Origin: Jiella pelagia
GTDB taxonomy: Bacteria > Pseudomonadota > Alphaproteobacteria > Rhizobiales > Rhizobiaceae
Length of the DNA stretch: 64,000 bases
Direction: 5' to 3'
NCBI RefSeq assembly: GCF_026898155.1
Contig: NZ_CP114029.1
Span: 4,134,001-4,198,000 of the forward strand
Shown here: piece after piece, positions 51,294-60,406 of the stretch
How positions within the stretch are numbered: the stretch's first letter is position 1
Layout of the letters: every line of letters begins with the position of its first letter
The notes under the pieces: model-generated
Told to the model about the DNA's origin: nothing
Databases searched by the model: none
The model's input: the letters and a program-made list of their open reading frames with translations, nothing else
Translations under genes and position numbers: made by a program

Positions 51294-51326
51294 GAGCGGG
51301 GGAGAATGCACCATTCTCCCCCGCTC
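51294..51326 (-). terminator. Strong Rho-independent terminator of the small exported protein gene
   Basis: GAGCGGGGGAGAATG (51294-51308) pairs perfectly with CATTCTCCCCCGCTC (51312-51326), loop CAC. On the minus strand it is followed by TTTTC. Confidence 0.85.
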
Positions 51327-51337
51327 GATTTCAGTCG

Positions 51338-51637
51338 TCAGCAGGGAACGAGGGTGTAGTGATCCTGCTCGACGAGCTTCTTGGTCGTGATGTACACGGC
51401 CGGATTGCGGCGATGATAGATCTTGTTGCCGCCGACGATGTCGCCTTCCCACGACGTGCCGCCGTGCTGAACGAGCTTGCCGCGCGTGTTGTACTTGTAG
51501 GTGGAAGGGATGTACTCGACGAGGTAGCACTTGGCCCCTCGCTCATCGACTTCTTTCTTATACCACTTGGCATCGGCGGTTCCCGCGAAGGAGACTGCAC
51601 CGGCAGCGGCGATTAGCGTGAGCAGCACTTTGCGCAT
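51338..51637 (-). CDS. Small exported Tyr/Lys-rich hypothetical protein
   Basis: A 99-aa secreted protein. Signal peptide MRKVLLTLIAAAGAVSFAGTADA, then KWYKKEVDERGAKCYLVEYIPSTYKYNTRG. The mature part has two Cys (KCYLV and the C-terminal VPC) and many aromatic residues, suggesting a small beta barrel or sheet closed by a disulphide. No function is assigned. It is monocistronic with its own strong terminator. Confidence 0.65.
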   Translation of the reverse strand: MRKVLLTLIAAAGAVSFAGTADAKWYKKEVDERGAKCYLVEYIPSTYKYNTRGKLVQHGGTSWEGDIVGGNKIYHRRNPAVYITTKKLVEQDHYTLVPC

Positions 51638-52384
51638 GAGAATAAACGCCTCCGTGTTCGATGTTGCGCAAGGGAAGAATTAAAGGTCTGTAATGAAAGA
51701 TCAATAGATTATCGGATTTCGGCCCGGAAAAAGCGCAGATGGTCGGTTAATGTCTCATTTCGGGACGGAGACTGTCTTATTTTGGTTCATGTCCTCGGGT
51801 CACTTTCCAAATTGATACTCATGCCGTGCGGCTTGGCAAGAGATGCCGCACGTCACTGGCGGTTTGCGGTCTGAAAGACTGCGACGCGCCAAAGTTGCGG
51901 GAGCGCATTGCGACGGCTGCTGGTTCCGCCGGTGGCCGGTATGGCCAGGGCCAAACTGCGCGCCAGACGGCGAGCGTCTTCAGGGTGTTGGCTCGCTCGA
52001 TCGGCGCACCGATGACATAGCGGCGTGGCGCGCGCGCCGCGGCGTGAGCCGAACGCTGCCCAGTCGATCCAATGGTTGCAATCGATACGGGTGTCGATCC
52101 AGATTGCGATGCGGATCGAAAACCCTCTTGGATGACGAAGCGGAAGACGTAGTTGAACCATTGATCTCCGCAACTGTTGCTGAGCCGGCGGAGACGAGCG
52201 CCGCGACGGAGGCTGTGGCCAAGAAGCCAAGCGCGTGCGATCGCCCAAGAAGCCAAGCGCGCGCGATCGCGGCAGCTGTGGCCTGCGGTGCGGGGGAGGG
52301 GCGTGAAGCGCGTTGGCGTGCCCGATCTCGACGAGCCTCGTTCACCGGCCTTCCGACGGACGAGACGAGCGTCGGATCCGCGGA
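51638..52384. other. 750-bp region without a supported gene, containing a tandem repeat
   Basis: Frames on both strands are open for 60-180 codons, but none has a credible start, a family core or normal composition. The 51640-51820 part is AT-richer (upstream of the small exported gene). Around 52219-52270 lies a two-copy tandem repeat. It may be a decayed gene. Confidence 0.4.
52219..52270 (+). repeat. 26-bp tandem repeat, two copies
   Basis: Two adjacent 26-bp units (52219-52244 and 52245-52270), each beginning CCAAGAAGCCAAGCGCG and ending GCGATCGC, differ at one base. They lie in the gene-poor stretch downstream of ribB. Confidence 0.8.
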
Positions 52385-53521
52385 CTAGTCTTTGATCAGA
52401 ATGGTCTCGCAGACCTCGATGCCGAAGCCGGTCAGGCCGACATAGGCGCGCTCGTGGGTGGCGAGGACGGCGATCGAGGAGACGCCGAGATCACGCAGGA
52501 TCTGCGCACCGACACCGACCTCGCGCCAGCGTTGGCGGCGAAGACGGGCGCTGAGATGCCGCTCGCCGTCGGCAACGGGCTCGCCCGATCCGGTGGGCGG
52601 GGAGGCGACGAGGTCGTCGATCTGTGGCGAGCGCAGCAGCATGACGACGCCCTGGCCGCTCGCCCTGATCTTGTCGACCGCGACATCGACCCAGCTCCGC
52701 CCGCCGCCGACGAGCGACAGCATGTCGAGGACCGGCTGTTCGCGGTGGATGCGCGTCGGAACCTGATCGCGCCCACGCACCTCGCCATGGACGAAGACGA
52801 CGTGCTGTGTGTCGTCGAACGGGGTTTCGTAGATGCGGATCTTGCCGGGCAGGCCGGCGAGGCTGAAATCCTCCTCGCGCACGCAGGTGACGAAGGATTC
52901 CCGCCGGATGCGGTAGGAGATCAGGTCCTCGATCGAGATGATCTTCAGGCCATGCTCGCGGGCGAAGGGGACGAGCTCGGGCAGGCGCTTGACCGTGCCG
53001 TCGTCGTTGACGATCTCGGCGAGGACGCCGGCGGGCTCGAGCCCGGCCAGCCGGGCGAGGTCCGTGCCCGCCTCGGTGTGGCCGGAGCGGATAAGCACGC
53101 CGCCTTCGCGGGCGATCAGCGGGAAGATGTGGCCTGGTCGCAGGAAGTCCGATGCGGCACAATTGGTGTTGGCGAGGGCTCGGCAGGTGTTGGCGCGTTC
53201 TTCCGCGGCGATGCCGGTCGTCATGCCGACCTTGTAGTCGACCGAGACGGTGAAGGCGGTGCGCATCGGATCGAGATTGTTGGCGACCATCGGCGGCAGG
53301 TTGAGCGCGTCGGCACGCTCGCCCGTCATCGGCACGCAGATGATGCCGCTGGTATGACGGATCATGAAGGCGAGCTTTTCCGGCGTCGCCTTGGCCGCGG
53401 CCATGATCAGGTCGCCCTCGTTCTCGCGGTCGGTGTCGTCGACGACGACGACCAGCTCGCCCTCGGCGATCGCGGCAATTGCTTCGTCGATGGAGTCGAG
53501 GGTGAGATCGTGATCGGTCAT
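52385..53521 (-). CDS. ribB: 3,4-dihydroxy-2-butanone-4-phosphate synthase with degenerate RibA-like domain
   Basis: A 378-aa riboflavin-synthesis enzyme. Residues about 1-205 are RibB, which converts ribulose-5-phosphate to DHBP, with the active-site DDTDRENEGDLIMAAA and PGHIFPLIAREGGVLIRSGHTEA. The C-terminal half has the RibA fold segments (VFVHGEVRGRD, DILRDLGVSSIAVLATHERAYVGLTGFG-like) but lacks the CxDxRCDCG zinc motif. It is therefore unlikely to act as GTP cyclohydrolase II. Such RibBA-like fusions with a silent second domain are common in alphaproteobacteria. No FMN riboswitch is seen in the 114 bp before it. It lies downstream of queF on the same strand. Confidence 0.88.
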   Translation of the reverse strand: MTDHDLTLDSIDEAIAAIAEGELVVVVDDTDRENEGDLIMAAAKATPEKLAFMIRHTSGIICVPMTGERADALNLPPMVANNLDPMRTAFTVSVDYKVGMTTGIAAEERANTCRALANTNCAASDFLRPGHIFPLIAREGGVLIRSGHTEAGTDLARLAGLEPAGVLAEIVNDDGTVKRLPELVPFAREHGLKIISIEDLISYRIRRESFVTCVREEDFSLAGLPGKIRIYETPFDDTQHVVFVHGEVRGRDQVPTRIHREQPVLDMLSLVGGGRSWVDVAVDKIRASGQGVVMLLRSPQIDDLVASPPTGSGEPVADGERHLSARLRRQRWREVGVGAQILRDLGVSSIAVLATHERAYVGLTGFGIEVCETILIKD

Positions 53522-53635
53522 AGTCTATCCTGTCCGTGGAACTGCAAGAATGCCTCGTCAGAGCGGAGCGAGGGTTCGCCGACTTCTACGGCGCAAGAGC
53601 AACGGTGATCAATCGTCATGGCCGGTGACGCTGTT

Positions 53636-54094
53636 TTACCCCCGGCCGCGATAGGGTGGAACGCCCTGATCGGGCAGAAAGATGCCCACGGGCGCAGGGC
53701 CCGATTGCCAGAAGACGTCGATCGGAATGCCGCCGCGCGGATACCAGTAGCCGCCGATCCTCAGCCACAAGGGCTGCGTGGCCGCGATCACCCGCCGGGC
53801 GATCATCACGGTACAGTCCTCGTGGAAGGCGCCGTGGTTGCGGAAGCTCGTCAGAAACAGCTTCAGTGACTTCGACTCGACGAGGCGGGCGTCCGGCGCG
53901 TAGTCGATGACGATATGGGCGAAGTCGGGCTGGCCGGTGACCGGGCAGAGCGAGGTGAATTCCGGGCAGGTGAAGCGAACGATCGCCGGCGGGCCGTCGC
54001 CGCGGGTGTAGGGGACGGTTTCGAGCACCGCTTCGTCGGGGGACGCGGCGGGGCGGGTGTCATGGCCGAGCTGGCTGAGATCGTCGTGGGTCAT
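53636..54094 (-). CDS. queF: NADPH-dependent 7-cyano-7-deazaguanine (preQ0) reductase
   Basis: The enzyme reduces preQ0 to preQ1 in queuosine synthesis, 152 aa, the unimodular (YkvM) type. The nucleophilic Cys is in [16 protein letters not shown], and the QueF signature is [21 protein letters not shown]. The start is ATG 54094 ([18 protein letters not shown]). It lies 114 bp before ribB on the same strand. No preQ1 riboswitch pattern was recognised upstream. Confidence 0.93.
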   Translation of the reverse strand: MTHDDLSQLGHDTRPAASPDEAVLETVPYTRGDGPPAIVRFTCPEFTSLCPVTGQPDFAHIVIDYAPDARLVESKSLKLFLTSFRNHGAFHEDCTVMIARRVIAATQPLWLRIGGYWYPRGGIPIDVFWQSGPAPVGIFLPDQGVPPYRGRG

Positions 54095-54371
54095 TTCGGC
54101 AGTTCCGGTTCAGGAGATCACGTGCTTCGGGGCTCTAGACCTTCCTGCAGCGGCCCGAAAGCCGGAATCGAATCCGGCGCCGCAAGAGCAGTCGTTTCAA
54201 GGGCTTGGTGGGAGTCTTGATCTTCCGGTGAGTGGCTGAAGCGTCGGGCACCTTGCCGGCGGCGCGGGCAAGTGATCGGATGGAGGACGGGTGGCGCATC
54301 AGGTTTGAATGAAACGGACGTCACGGTCGCGCCAGACGCGGGCCGGCGAGACCGTTCGTGGAAAGTCGGGA

Positions 54372-55256
54372 ATGATCGACAAGCTGGAATATCTGATCGC
54401 GCTTGCGGGCGAAAAGCACTTCGGCCGAGCCGCCGATCGGCTTGGTGTCACCCAGCCGACCCTTTCGGCCGGCATCCGCCAACTCGAGGAGCGGCTGGGC
54501 ACGACGCTGGTCAATCGCGGCTCGCGCTATCGGGGGCTGACCGAGGAGGGCGAGCGGGCGCTCGCCTGGGCGCGGCGGATCACCGACGACGTGCGGACGA
54601 TGCGCGAGGAAGTCAAAACCGTCAAACGCGGACTTTCCGGGCATTTGCGGATCGGCGCGATCCCGACCAGCCTTGCGGTCGTCGCCAAGCTGACGGCCCC
54701 GTTCCACCAGAAATACGAGAACGTCACCTTCGAGATTACCTCGCAAACGGCGACGGAAATTCTTTCGGCGATCGAAAATTTCGAGATCGACGTCGGCCTG
54801 ACCTATATCGACGACGAAAGGCTGAAGAAACTCGACAGCCACGTGCTCTACGAGGAGCACTATTGCCTCGTGACGCGGGAGGGCGCCGATTTTTGCGAGC
54901 GCGATGTGGTGACATGGGAAGAGGTGGCCACCCTCAAGCTCGGTCTCCTCAGCGCGTCCATGCACAACCGCCAAATTCTCAATCGCCATCTCGGCGCGGG
55001 CGGCCGGCGGATTCAGGCGGTGACGGAATCCAACTCGATGATCGCGCTTCTGTCGCAGACGCGGCTCGCTGGCATCGCCACAGTCATGCCCTATCGCTCC
55101 GCTGCCGTGCTGGGGCTCGCCGATCCGCTCGTGGCGATACCGATCACTGGACCGGATGTCGGCTACCGAATCGGTCTCGTCACCGCGCGGCGGGAACTGC
55201 GCCCGCCGAACGTCGCGGCGTTCTGGGAGGAATCGCGACTGATGGATCCGGTCTGA
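54372..55256 (+). CDS. LysR-type transcriptional regulator of the formate dehydrogenase operon (FdsR-like)
   Basis: A 294-aa LysR regulator from ATG 54372 (MIDKLEYLIALAGEKHFGRAADRLGV), the usual N-terminus. A start at 54309 would add 21 residues outside the family. The HTH is GRAADRLGVTQPTLSAGIRQLEERLG. The effector domain is typical (LRIGAIPTSLAVVAKLTAPF, NSMIALLSQTRLAGIATVMP). It is directly upstream of fdsGBA on the same strand, and LysR genes in this position (fdsR) control formate dehydrogenase in related bacteria. The palindrome at 55349 is a candidate operator. Confidence 0.85.
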   Translation: MIDKLEYLIALAGEKHFGRAADRLGVTQPTLSAGIRQLEERLGTTLVNRGSRYRGLTEEGERALAWARRITDDVRTMREEVKTVKRGLSGHLRIGAIPTSLAVVAKLTAPFHQKYENVTFEITSQTATEILSAIENFEIDVGLTYIDDERLKKLDSHVLYEEHYCLVTREGADFCERDVVTWEEVATLKLGLLSASMHNRQILNRHLGAGGRRIQAVTESNSMIALLSQTRLAGIATVMPYRSAAVLGLADPLVAIPITGPDVGYRIGLVTARRELRPPNVAAFWEESRLMDPV

Positions 55257-55348
55257 AGAGGCTGGCCCAAGGCGTTTCGCGCGGGCTCCGCGCCGGCAGG
55301 CCTTGACGCCGTCATCAATGCCGGAATGGCGGGGATCATGCTCGTGAT

Positions 55349-55365
55349 GATAGATTTTATCTATC
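55349..55365. promoter_or_regulatory. Palindromic LysR-box candidate upstream of fdsG
   Basis: GATAGAT-TTT-ATCTATC, a perfect 7-bp inverted repeat with 3-bp spacer that contains a T-N11-A core. It lies about 90 bp upstream of the fdsG start, between the regulator and the operon. Confidence 0.6.
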
Positions 55366-55453
55366 GATACACGAAGATCACCGCATTGATTCATAAGCGA
55401 TCTAGGTGTTCCGTCCCTGGAAGAATTCAAAACCGGGTGCGGGAGGTAAACGC

Positions 55454-55927
55454 TTGGTTTCTCAGGCCCGATACGACGAAGGCGAAGTCGCCGAGATCAT
55501 TGCCGACCATGCGGGTCTCGAAGGCCCCATGTTGCCCATCCTGCACGGCATTCAGGAGCGATTTGGCCATGTGCCCGAGGCTGCGGTGCGCCAGATCGCG
55601 GCTGCGCTGAACCTGACGCGGGCCGAAGTCCATGGCGTGGTCACCTTCTATCATGACTTTCACAAGGAGCCGCGGGGCCGTCATGTCCTCAAGGTTTGCC
55701 GGGCCGAAGCCTGCCAGGCGGCGGGAAGCGACGCGATCGCCGACGCGATCGAGCGGGCGCTGGGCGTCAAGTTTGGCGAGACGACGGACGATGGTCAGAT
55801 AACACTCGAAGCGGTCTACTGCCTCGGCCTTTGTGCCACCGCACCCTCCGCCATGCTCGACCGGCGGATCGTCGGGCGGATGAACGAGGCGAAGATCGGC
55901 GCGCTCGTCGAGGAGGCGCGGCTTTGA
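55454..55927 (+). CDS. fdsG: NAD-dependent formate dehydrogenase gamma subunit
   Basis: A NuoE-like thioredoxin-fold [2Fe-2S] subunit, 157 aa from TTG 55454, which has GGAGG 7 nt upstream (55442-55446). A GTG at 55406 would add 16 residues without a good site. The cluster Cys pattern is CRAEACQAAG and CLGLCATAPS. It takes part in electron transfer to the NADH-forming flavin of FdsB. Its stop overlaps fdsB (TTGA). Confidence 0.92.
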   Translation: MVSQARYDEGEVAEIIADHAGLEGPMLPILHGIQERFGHVPEAAVRQIAAALNLTRAEVHGVVTFYHDFHKEPRGRHVLKVCRAEACQAAGSDAIADAIERALGVKFGETTDDGQITLEAVYCLGLCATAPSAMLDRRIVGRMNEAKIGALVEEARL

Positions 55928-57477
55928 CCAAGCTCTTCATCCCGCTGGATTCTTTTGCCGTCGCCTGTGGCGCCGACGCGATCGCCGAGGAATTTGCCCA
56001 GCTCAACACCGATCGCGGTCTGTCCCTGGAGATCGTCCGCAACGGCTCGCGCGGCATGGCCTGGCTGGAGCCGATGATCGAGGTCGAGACGCCGGACGGG
56101 CGCATCGCCTACGGGCCGATCGAGCCGGGCGAGGCCGACGCGCTGGTCGATGCCGGCATCTTGTCCGGCGCGGGCCATCCAAAGCGGATCGGTAAGGTCG
56201 AGGATCATCCGTTCTTTGCCCGCCAGACGCGGCACACCTTCAAGCGCTGCGGCGTCACCGATCCGCTGTCGCTCGACGATTACCGAGCCCATGGTGGCCT
56301 GAAGGGTCTTGAACGCGCGATCGGCATCGGTCCCCAGGCGATCGTCGCCGAAGTCACCCAGTCCGGTCTGCGCGGCCGCGGCGGGGCGGGTTTTCCGACC
56401 GGCATCAAATGGAAGACCGTCGCCGAGGCCAAGGGCGCGAGAAAGTACATCGTCGCCAATGCCGACGAGGGCGATAGCGGCACCTTCGCCGATCGCATGA
56501 TCATGGAGGGCGATCCGTTCTGCCTGATCGAGGGCATGGCGATCGCCGGCGTCGCCACCGGGGCGACCAAGGGCTACATCTATCTCAGGTCCGAATATCC
56601 CGTCGCAATCGACGTGATGCGCGAGGCGATCAGCCGGGCGCATCAGGCCAGCGTTCTCGGAACCTCGGTGATGGGGTCGTCCCGCGTCTTCGACATCGAG
56701 GTGCGGGTTGGGGCCGGGGCTTATGTCTGCGGCGAGGAGACCTCGCTGCTCGACAGTCTCGAAGGCAAGCGCGGTCAGGTGCGCTTCAAGCCGCCGCTGC
56801 CGGCGATCCAGGGCCTGTTCGGCATGCCGACGGTGATCAACAACGTCATTTCGCTCGCTTCGACACCGGAGATTCTGGCGGCGGGCGCGGAAGGTTACAA
56901 GGAGCTCGGCATGGGCCGCTCGCGCGGCACCATCCCGATCCAGCTCGGCGGCAATGTCAAGCATGGCGGCCTGTTCGAGGTGCCCTTCGGCATGACGCTC
57001 GGCGAGATCGTCAATGAGGTTGCCGGCGGCACGGCATCGGGTCGGCCGGTTCGCGCGGTTCAGGTCGGCGGACCGCTGGGTGCATACTTCCCTGTGTCCT
57101 TGTTCGACACGCCCTTCGACTACGAGGCTTTCGCCGCCAGGGACGGGCTGATCGGCCATGCCGGCATCGTCATCTTCGACGACACGGTCGACATGCTGGG
57201 CCAGGCGCGCTTCGCCTTCGAGTTCTGCGCCATCGAGAGCTGCGGCAAATGCACGCCCTGCCGGGTGGGGGCGGTGCGCGGCTACGAGACGGTGAAGAAG
57301 ATCATCGATGGCGAGAAGCCGGCAGAGAACCTCGCCCTCGTCGAGGACCTCTGCAACACCATGAAGTTCGGCTCGCTCTGCGCGTTGGGCGGCTTCACGC
57401 CCTACCCGGTGATGAGTGCGATCCGGCACTTCCCGGAAGATTTTCACGGGACACCGATGGGCGTCGCCGCGGAGTGA
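55924..57477 (+). CDS. fdsB: NAD-dependent formate dehydrogenase beta subunit
   Basis: A NuoF-like flavoprotein of 517 aa, starting at TTG 55924 that overlaps the fdsG stop. The N-terminal thioredoxin-like part (LTKLFIPLDSFAVACGADA) precedes the FMN- and NAD-binding domain (GRGGAGFPTGIKWKTVA, NADEGDSGTFADR, GAGAYVCGEETSLLDSLEGKRGQ). The [4Fe-4S] cluster is in CAIESCGKCTPCRVGA. It reduces NAD with electrons from formate. Confidence 0.94.
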   Translation: MTKLFIPLDSFAVACGADAIAEEFAQLNTDRGLSLEIVRNGSRGMAWLEPMIEVETPDGRIAYGPIEPGEADALVDAGILSGAGHPKRIGKVEDHPFFARQTRHTFKRCGVTDPLSLDDYRAHGGLKGLERAIGIGPQAIVAEVTQSGLRGRGGAGFPTGIKWKTVAEAKGARKYIVANADEGDSGTFADRMIMEGDPFCLIEGMAIAGVATGATKGYIYLRSEYPVAIDVMREAISRAHQASVLGTSVMGSSRVFDIEVRVGAGAYVCGEETSLLDSLEGKRGQVRFKPPLPAIQGLFGMPTVINNVISLASTPEILAAGAEGYKELGMGRSRGTIPIQLGGNVKHGGLFEVPFGMTLGEIVNEVAGGTASGRPVRAVQVGGPLGAYFPVSLFDTPFDYEAFAARDGLIGHAGIVIFDDTVDMLGQARFAFEFCAIESCGKCTPCRVGAVRGYETVKKIIDGEKPAENLALVEDLCNTMKFGSLCALGGFTPYPVMSAIRHFPEDFHGTPMGVAAE

Positions 57478-57520
57478 TCCCGGTTTCGCCTCGTGTTTCC
57501 CCGGTTGGGAGGACCATCCA

Positions 57521-60382
57521 ATGAGCCTCATTCAAGAGATCGACTACGGTACGCCGGCTGCGAAGGCCGAGAACCAGGTGACGCTGACCATCGACGGCCA
57601 GGAGATCACGGTTCCCGAGGGCACGTCGCTCATGCGGGCGGCGATGGAGGTGGGCGTTCAGGTGCCGAAGCTCTGCGCCACCGACATGATGGATGCTTTC
57701 GGCTCGTGTCGGCTCTGCGTCGTCGAAGTCGAGGGGCGCAACGGTACGCCGGCCTCGTGCACGACGCCGGTGGCGGCGGGCATGAAGGTATCTACCCAGA
57801 CGGAGCGGCTGAAGAAGATCCGCAAGGGGGTGATGGAGCTTTACATCTCCGACCACCCGCTGGACTGTCTCACCTGCGCCGCCAATGGTGACTGTGAATT
57901 GCAGGACATGGCCGGGGCTGTGGGCCTGCGCGAGGTGCGTTATGGCTATGACGGCGAGAACCATCTCGGCAAGGAGAAGGACGTCTCGAACCCGTATTTC
58001 CAGTTCGACCCGTCGAAATGCATCGTCTGTTCGCGCTGCGTGCGGGCCTGCAACGAGGTGCAGGGCACCTTCGCGCTGACGGTCGAGGGCCGCGGCTTCG
58101 ATTCGATCATCTCGGCCGGCACCGGCTTCGACGACTTCTTCTCCTCCGAATGCGTGTCCTGCGGCGCCTGCGTCCAGGCCTGTCCGACAGCGACGCTGGA
58201 AGAGAAGTCGGTGATCGAGATCGGCACGCCAGAGCACTCCGTCGTGACCACCTGCGCCTATTGCGGCGTCGGCTGCTCCTTCAAGGCCGAGATGCGCGGC
58301 GAGGAACTCGTCCGCATGGTGCCCTACAAGGACGGCAAGGCCAATCGCGGCCACTCCTGCGTCAAGGGCCGCTTCGCACTCGGCTATGCGACCCACAAGG
58401 ATCGCATCCTCAACCCGATGATCCGAGACCACTATACGCAGCCCTGGAAGGAGGTCTCTTGGGAGGAGGCTCTGTCCTTCACGGCGGCCAAGATCAAGGA
58501 CATCCAGACGAAATACGGCAAGGGTGCCATGGGCGGCATTTCCTCGTCGCGCTGCACCAACGAAGAGGTCTATCTCGTCCAGAAGCTGGTTCGCGCCGGC
58601 TTCGGCAACAACAACATCGACACCTGCGCCCGCGTCTGCCATTCGCCGACGGGCTACGGCCTCAACTCGACGTTCGGCACGTCGGCGGGAACGCAGGACT
58701 TCGACTCGGTCGAGGACACCGACGTCATCCTCGTCATCGGCGCCAACCCGACCGACGGCCATCCGGTCTTCGCCTCGCGGATGAAGAAGCGGTTGCGCGG
58801 CAAGCCGGGCGAGCCCGGCGCCAAGCTGATCGTCATCGATCCGCGCCGCATCGACCTCGTCAAGACGCCGCATGTGAAGGCCGACCATCATCTGGCGCTG
58901 AAGCCCGGTACCAACGTCGCCATGCTGACGGCGCTTGCCCATGTCATCGTCACCGAGGGCCTCGTCGACGAGACCTTCGTGCGCGAGCGCTGCGAGTGGG
59001 ACGAATTCCAGGAATGGGCGGCCTTCGTTGCCGAGGACCGGCATTCGCCGGAAGCGGTCGAATCCATCACCGGGGTTCCGGCCGCTGAGGTGCGCAAGGC
59101 CGCACGGCTCTATGCCACCGGCGGCAACGGGGCGATCTATTACGGCCTCGGCGTGACCGAGCACAGCCAGGGCTCGACCTCGGTCATCGCGATCGCGAAT
59201 CTTGCCATGGCGACCGGCAACATCGGCCGGCGCGGCGTCGGCGTGAACCCGCTGCGCGGCCAGAACAACGTCCAGGGCTCCTGCGACATGGGTTCGTTCC
59301 CCCATGAGCTGCCGGGATACCGCCACATCTCGATGGACGCGGTGCGCGAAACCTTCGAGGAGCTTTGGGGCGTCACGATCGACAAGGAGCCGGGGCTGCG
59401 GATTCCGAACATGTTCGACGCCGCCGTCGAGGGTACCTTCAAGGGCCTCTACTGCCAGGGCGAGGACATCCTCCAGTCCGACCCTGACACCAAGCACGTC
59501 TCGGCTGGCCTTGCGGCGCTCGAACTTCTGATCGTCCACGACCTGTTCCTGAACGAGACGGCTAACTACGCCAACGTCTTCCTGCCGGGCTCGACCTTCC
59601 TCGAAAAGAACGGCACCTTCACAAATGCCGAGCGGCGCATCAACCGCGTGCGCAAGGTGATGGCGCCGAAGAACGGCTATGAGGACTGGGAGGTCACCCA
59701 GCTGCTGGCCCAGGCGATCGGGATGGACATGAACTACTCTCATCCCTCGGAAATCATGGCCGAGGTCTCCGCGACGACGCCGTCCTTCGCGGATGTCACC
59801 TACGAGCTTCTGGACGAGAAGGGCTCGGTCCAGTGGCCGTGCAACGAGGCGCATCCCGAGGGCACGCCGATCATGCATGTCGGCGAGTTCATGCGCGGCC
59901 GGGGCAAGTTCATCATGACGGAATACGTTGCGACGGACGAGCGGACGGGCCCGCGCTTCCCGCTGCTGCTCACCACCGGTCGCATCCTGTCCCAGTACAA
60001 TGTCGGCGCCCAGACGCGGCGCACCGGTAACGTCGTCTGGCACGACCAGGACCTCCTGGAGATCCACCCGCACGACGCCGAGCAGCGGGGCGTGCGCGAC
60101 GGCGACTGGGTGAAGCTCGAAAGCCGGGCCGGGTCGACGGCGATCGTGGCGAAGGTCACCGACCGCGTCGCTCCGGGCGTCGTCTATACGACCTTCCACC
60201 ACCCGATGACCCAGGTGAACGTGATTACCACCGACTTCTCCGACTGGGCGACCAACTGCCCGGAATACAAGGTGACGGCGGTGCAGATCTCGCCCTCGAA
60301 CGGGCCGACGGAATGGCAGGACGACTATCGCGAGTTGACGATGGAAAGCCGGCGGATCGCGCCCGCCGAAGCGGCGGAATAG
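57521..60382 (+). CDS. fdsA: NAD-dependent formate dehydrogenase alpha subunit (molybdenum/tungsten bis-MGD)
   Basis: The catalytic subunit, 953 aa, oxidising formate to CO2 at a molybdopterin centre. The N-terminal [2Fe-2S] ferredoxin part (AFGSCRLCVVEVEG), an HPLDCLTCAANGDCELQD histidine-ligated cluster and two [4Fe-4S] groups (SKCIVCSRCVRACNE, SECVSCGACVQACPT) precede the MopB domain (TTCAYCGVGCSFKA). Active-site Cys345 in GISSSRCTNEEVYL is where other enzymes may use selenocysteine. It has the oxygen-tolerant, soluble FdsABG-type architecture. GGAGG lies upstream of ATG 57521. Confidence 0.96.
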   Translation: MSLIQEIDYGTPAAKAENQVTLTIDGQEITVPEGTSLMRAAMEVGVQVPKLCATDMMDAFGSCRLCVVEVEGRNGTPASCTTPVAAGMKVSTQTERLKKIRKGVMELYISDHPLDCLTCAANGDCELQDMAGAVGLREVRYGYDGENHLGKEKDVSNPYFQFDPSKCIVCSRCVRACNEVQGTFALTVEGRGFDSIISAGTGFDDFFSSECVSCGACVQACPTATLEEKSVIEIGTPEHSVVTTCAYCGVGCSFKAEMRGEELVRMVPYKDGKANRGHSCVKGRFALGYATHKDRILNPMIRDHYTQPWKEVSWEEALSFTAAKIKDIQTKYGKGAMGGISSSRCTNEEVYLVQKLVRAGFGNNNIDTCARVCHSPTGYGLNSTFGTSAGTQDFDSVEDTDVILVIGANPTDGHPVFASRMKKRLRGKPGEPGAKLIVIDPRRIDLVKTPHVKADHHLALKPGTNVAMLTALAHVIVTEGLVDETFVRERCEWDEFQEWAAFVAEDRHSPEAVESITGVPAAEVRKAARLYATGGNGAIYYGLGVTEHSQGSTSVIAIANLAMATGNIGRRGVGVNPLRGQNNVQGSCDMGSFPHELPGYRHISMDAVRETFEELWGVTIDKEPGLRIPNMFDAAVEGTFKGLYCQGEDILQSDPDTKHVSAGLAALELLIVHDLFLNETANYANVFLPGSTFLEKNGTFTNAERRINRVRKVMAPKNGYEDWEVTQLLAQAIGMDMNYSHPSEIMAEVSATTPSFADVTYELLDEKGSVQWPCNEAHPEGTPIMHVGEFMRGRGKFIMTEYVATDERTGPRFPLLLTTGRILSQYNVGAQTRRTGNVVWHDQDLLEIHPHDAEQRGVRDGDWVKLESRAGSTAIVAKVTDRVAPGVVYTTFHHPMTQVNVITTDFSDWATNCPEYKVTAVQISPSNGPTEWQDDYRELTMESRRIAPAEAAE

Positions 60383-60406
60383 GCGCCGGCCGAGCGGAGG
60401 CCCGCG

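Noticed and set aside
51819..52256. Minus-strand frame of 145 codons in the gap before ribB
   Set aside because: No recognisable family, no good start site and an irregular composition. It may be decayed sequence, so it is listed only as part of the gap.
53522..53635. FMN riboswitch before ribB
   Set aside because: The 114-bp gap to queF lacks the conserved stem set and sequence, and ribB probably shares queF transcription.
54095..54371. preQ1 riboswitch or tRNA-like remnant before queF
   Set aside because: A GCCGGA/ATCCGGC hairpin is present but the loop and surrounding sequence fit neither class.
58545..58565. Selenocysteine at the fdsA active site
   Set aside because: The codon is TGC (Cys345), not TGA. 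No SECIS element is needed.
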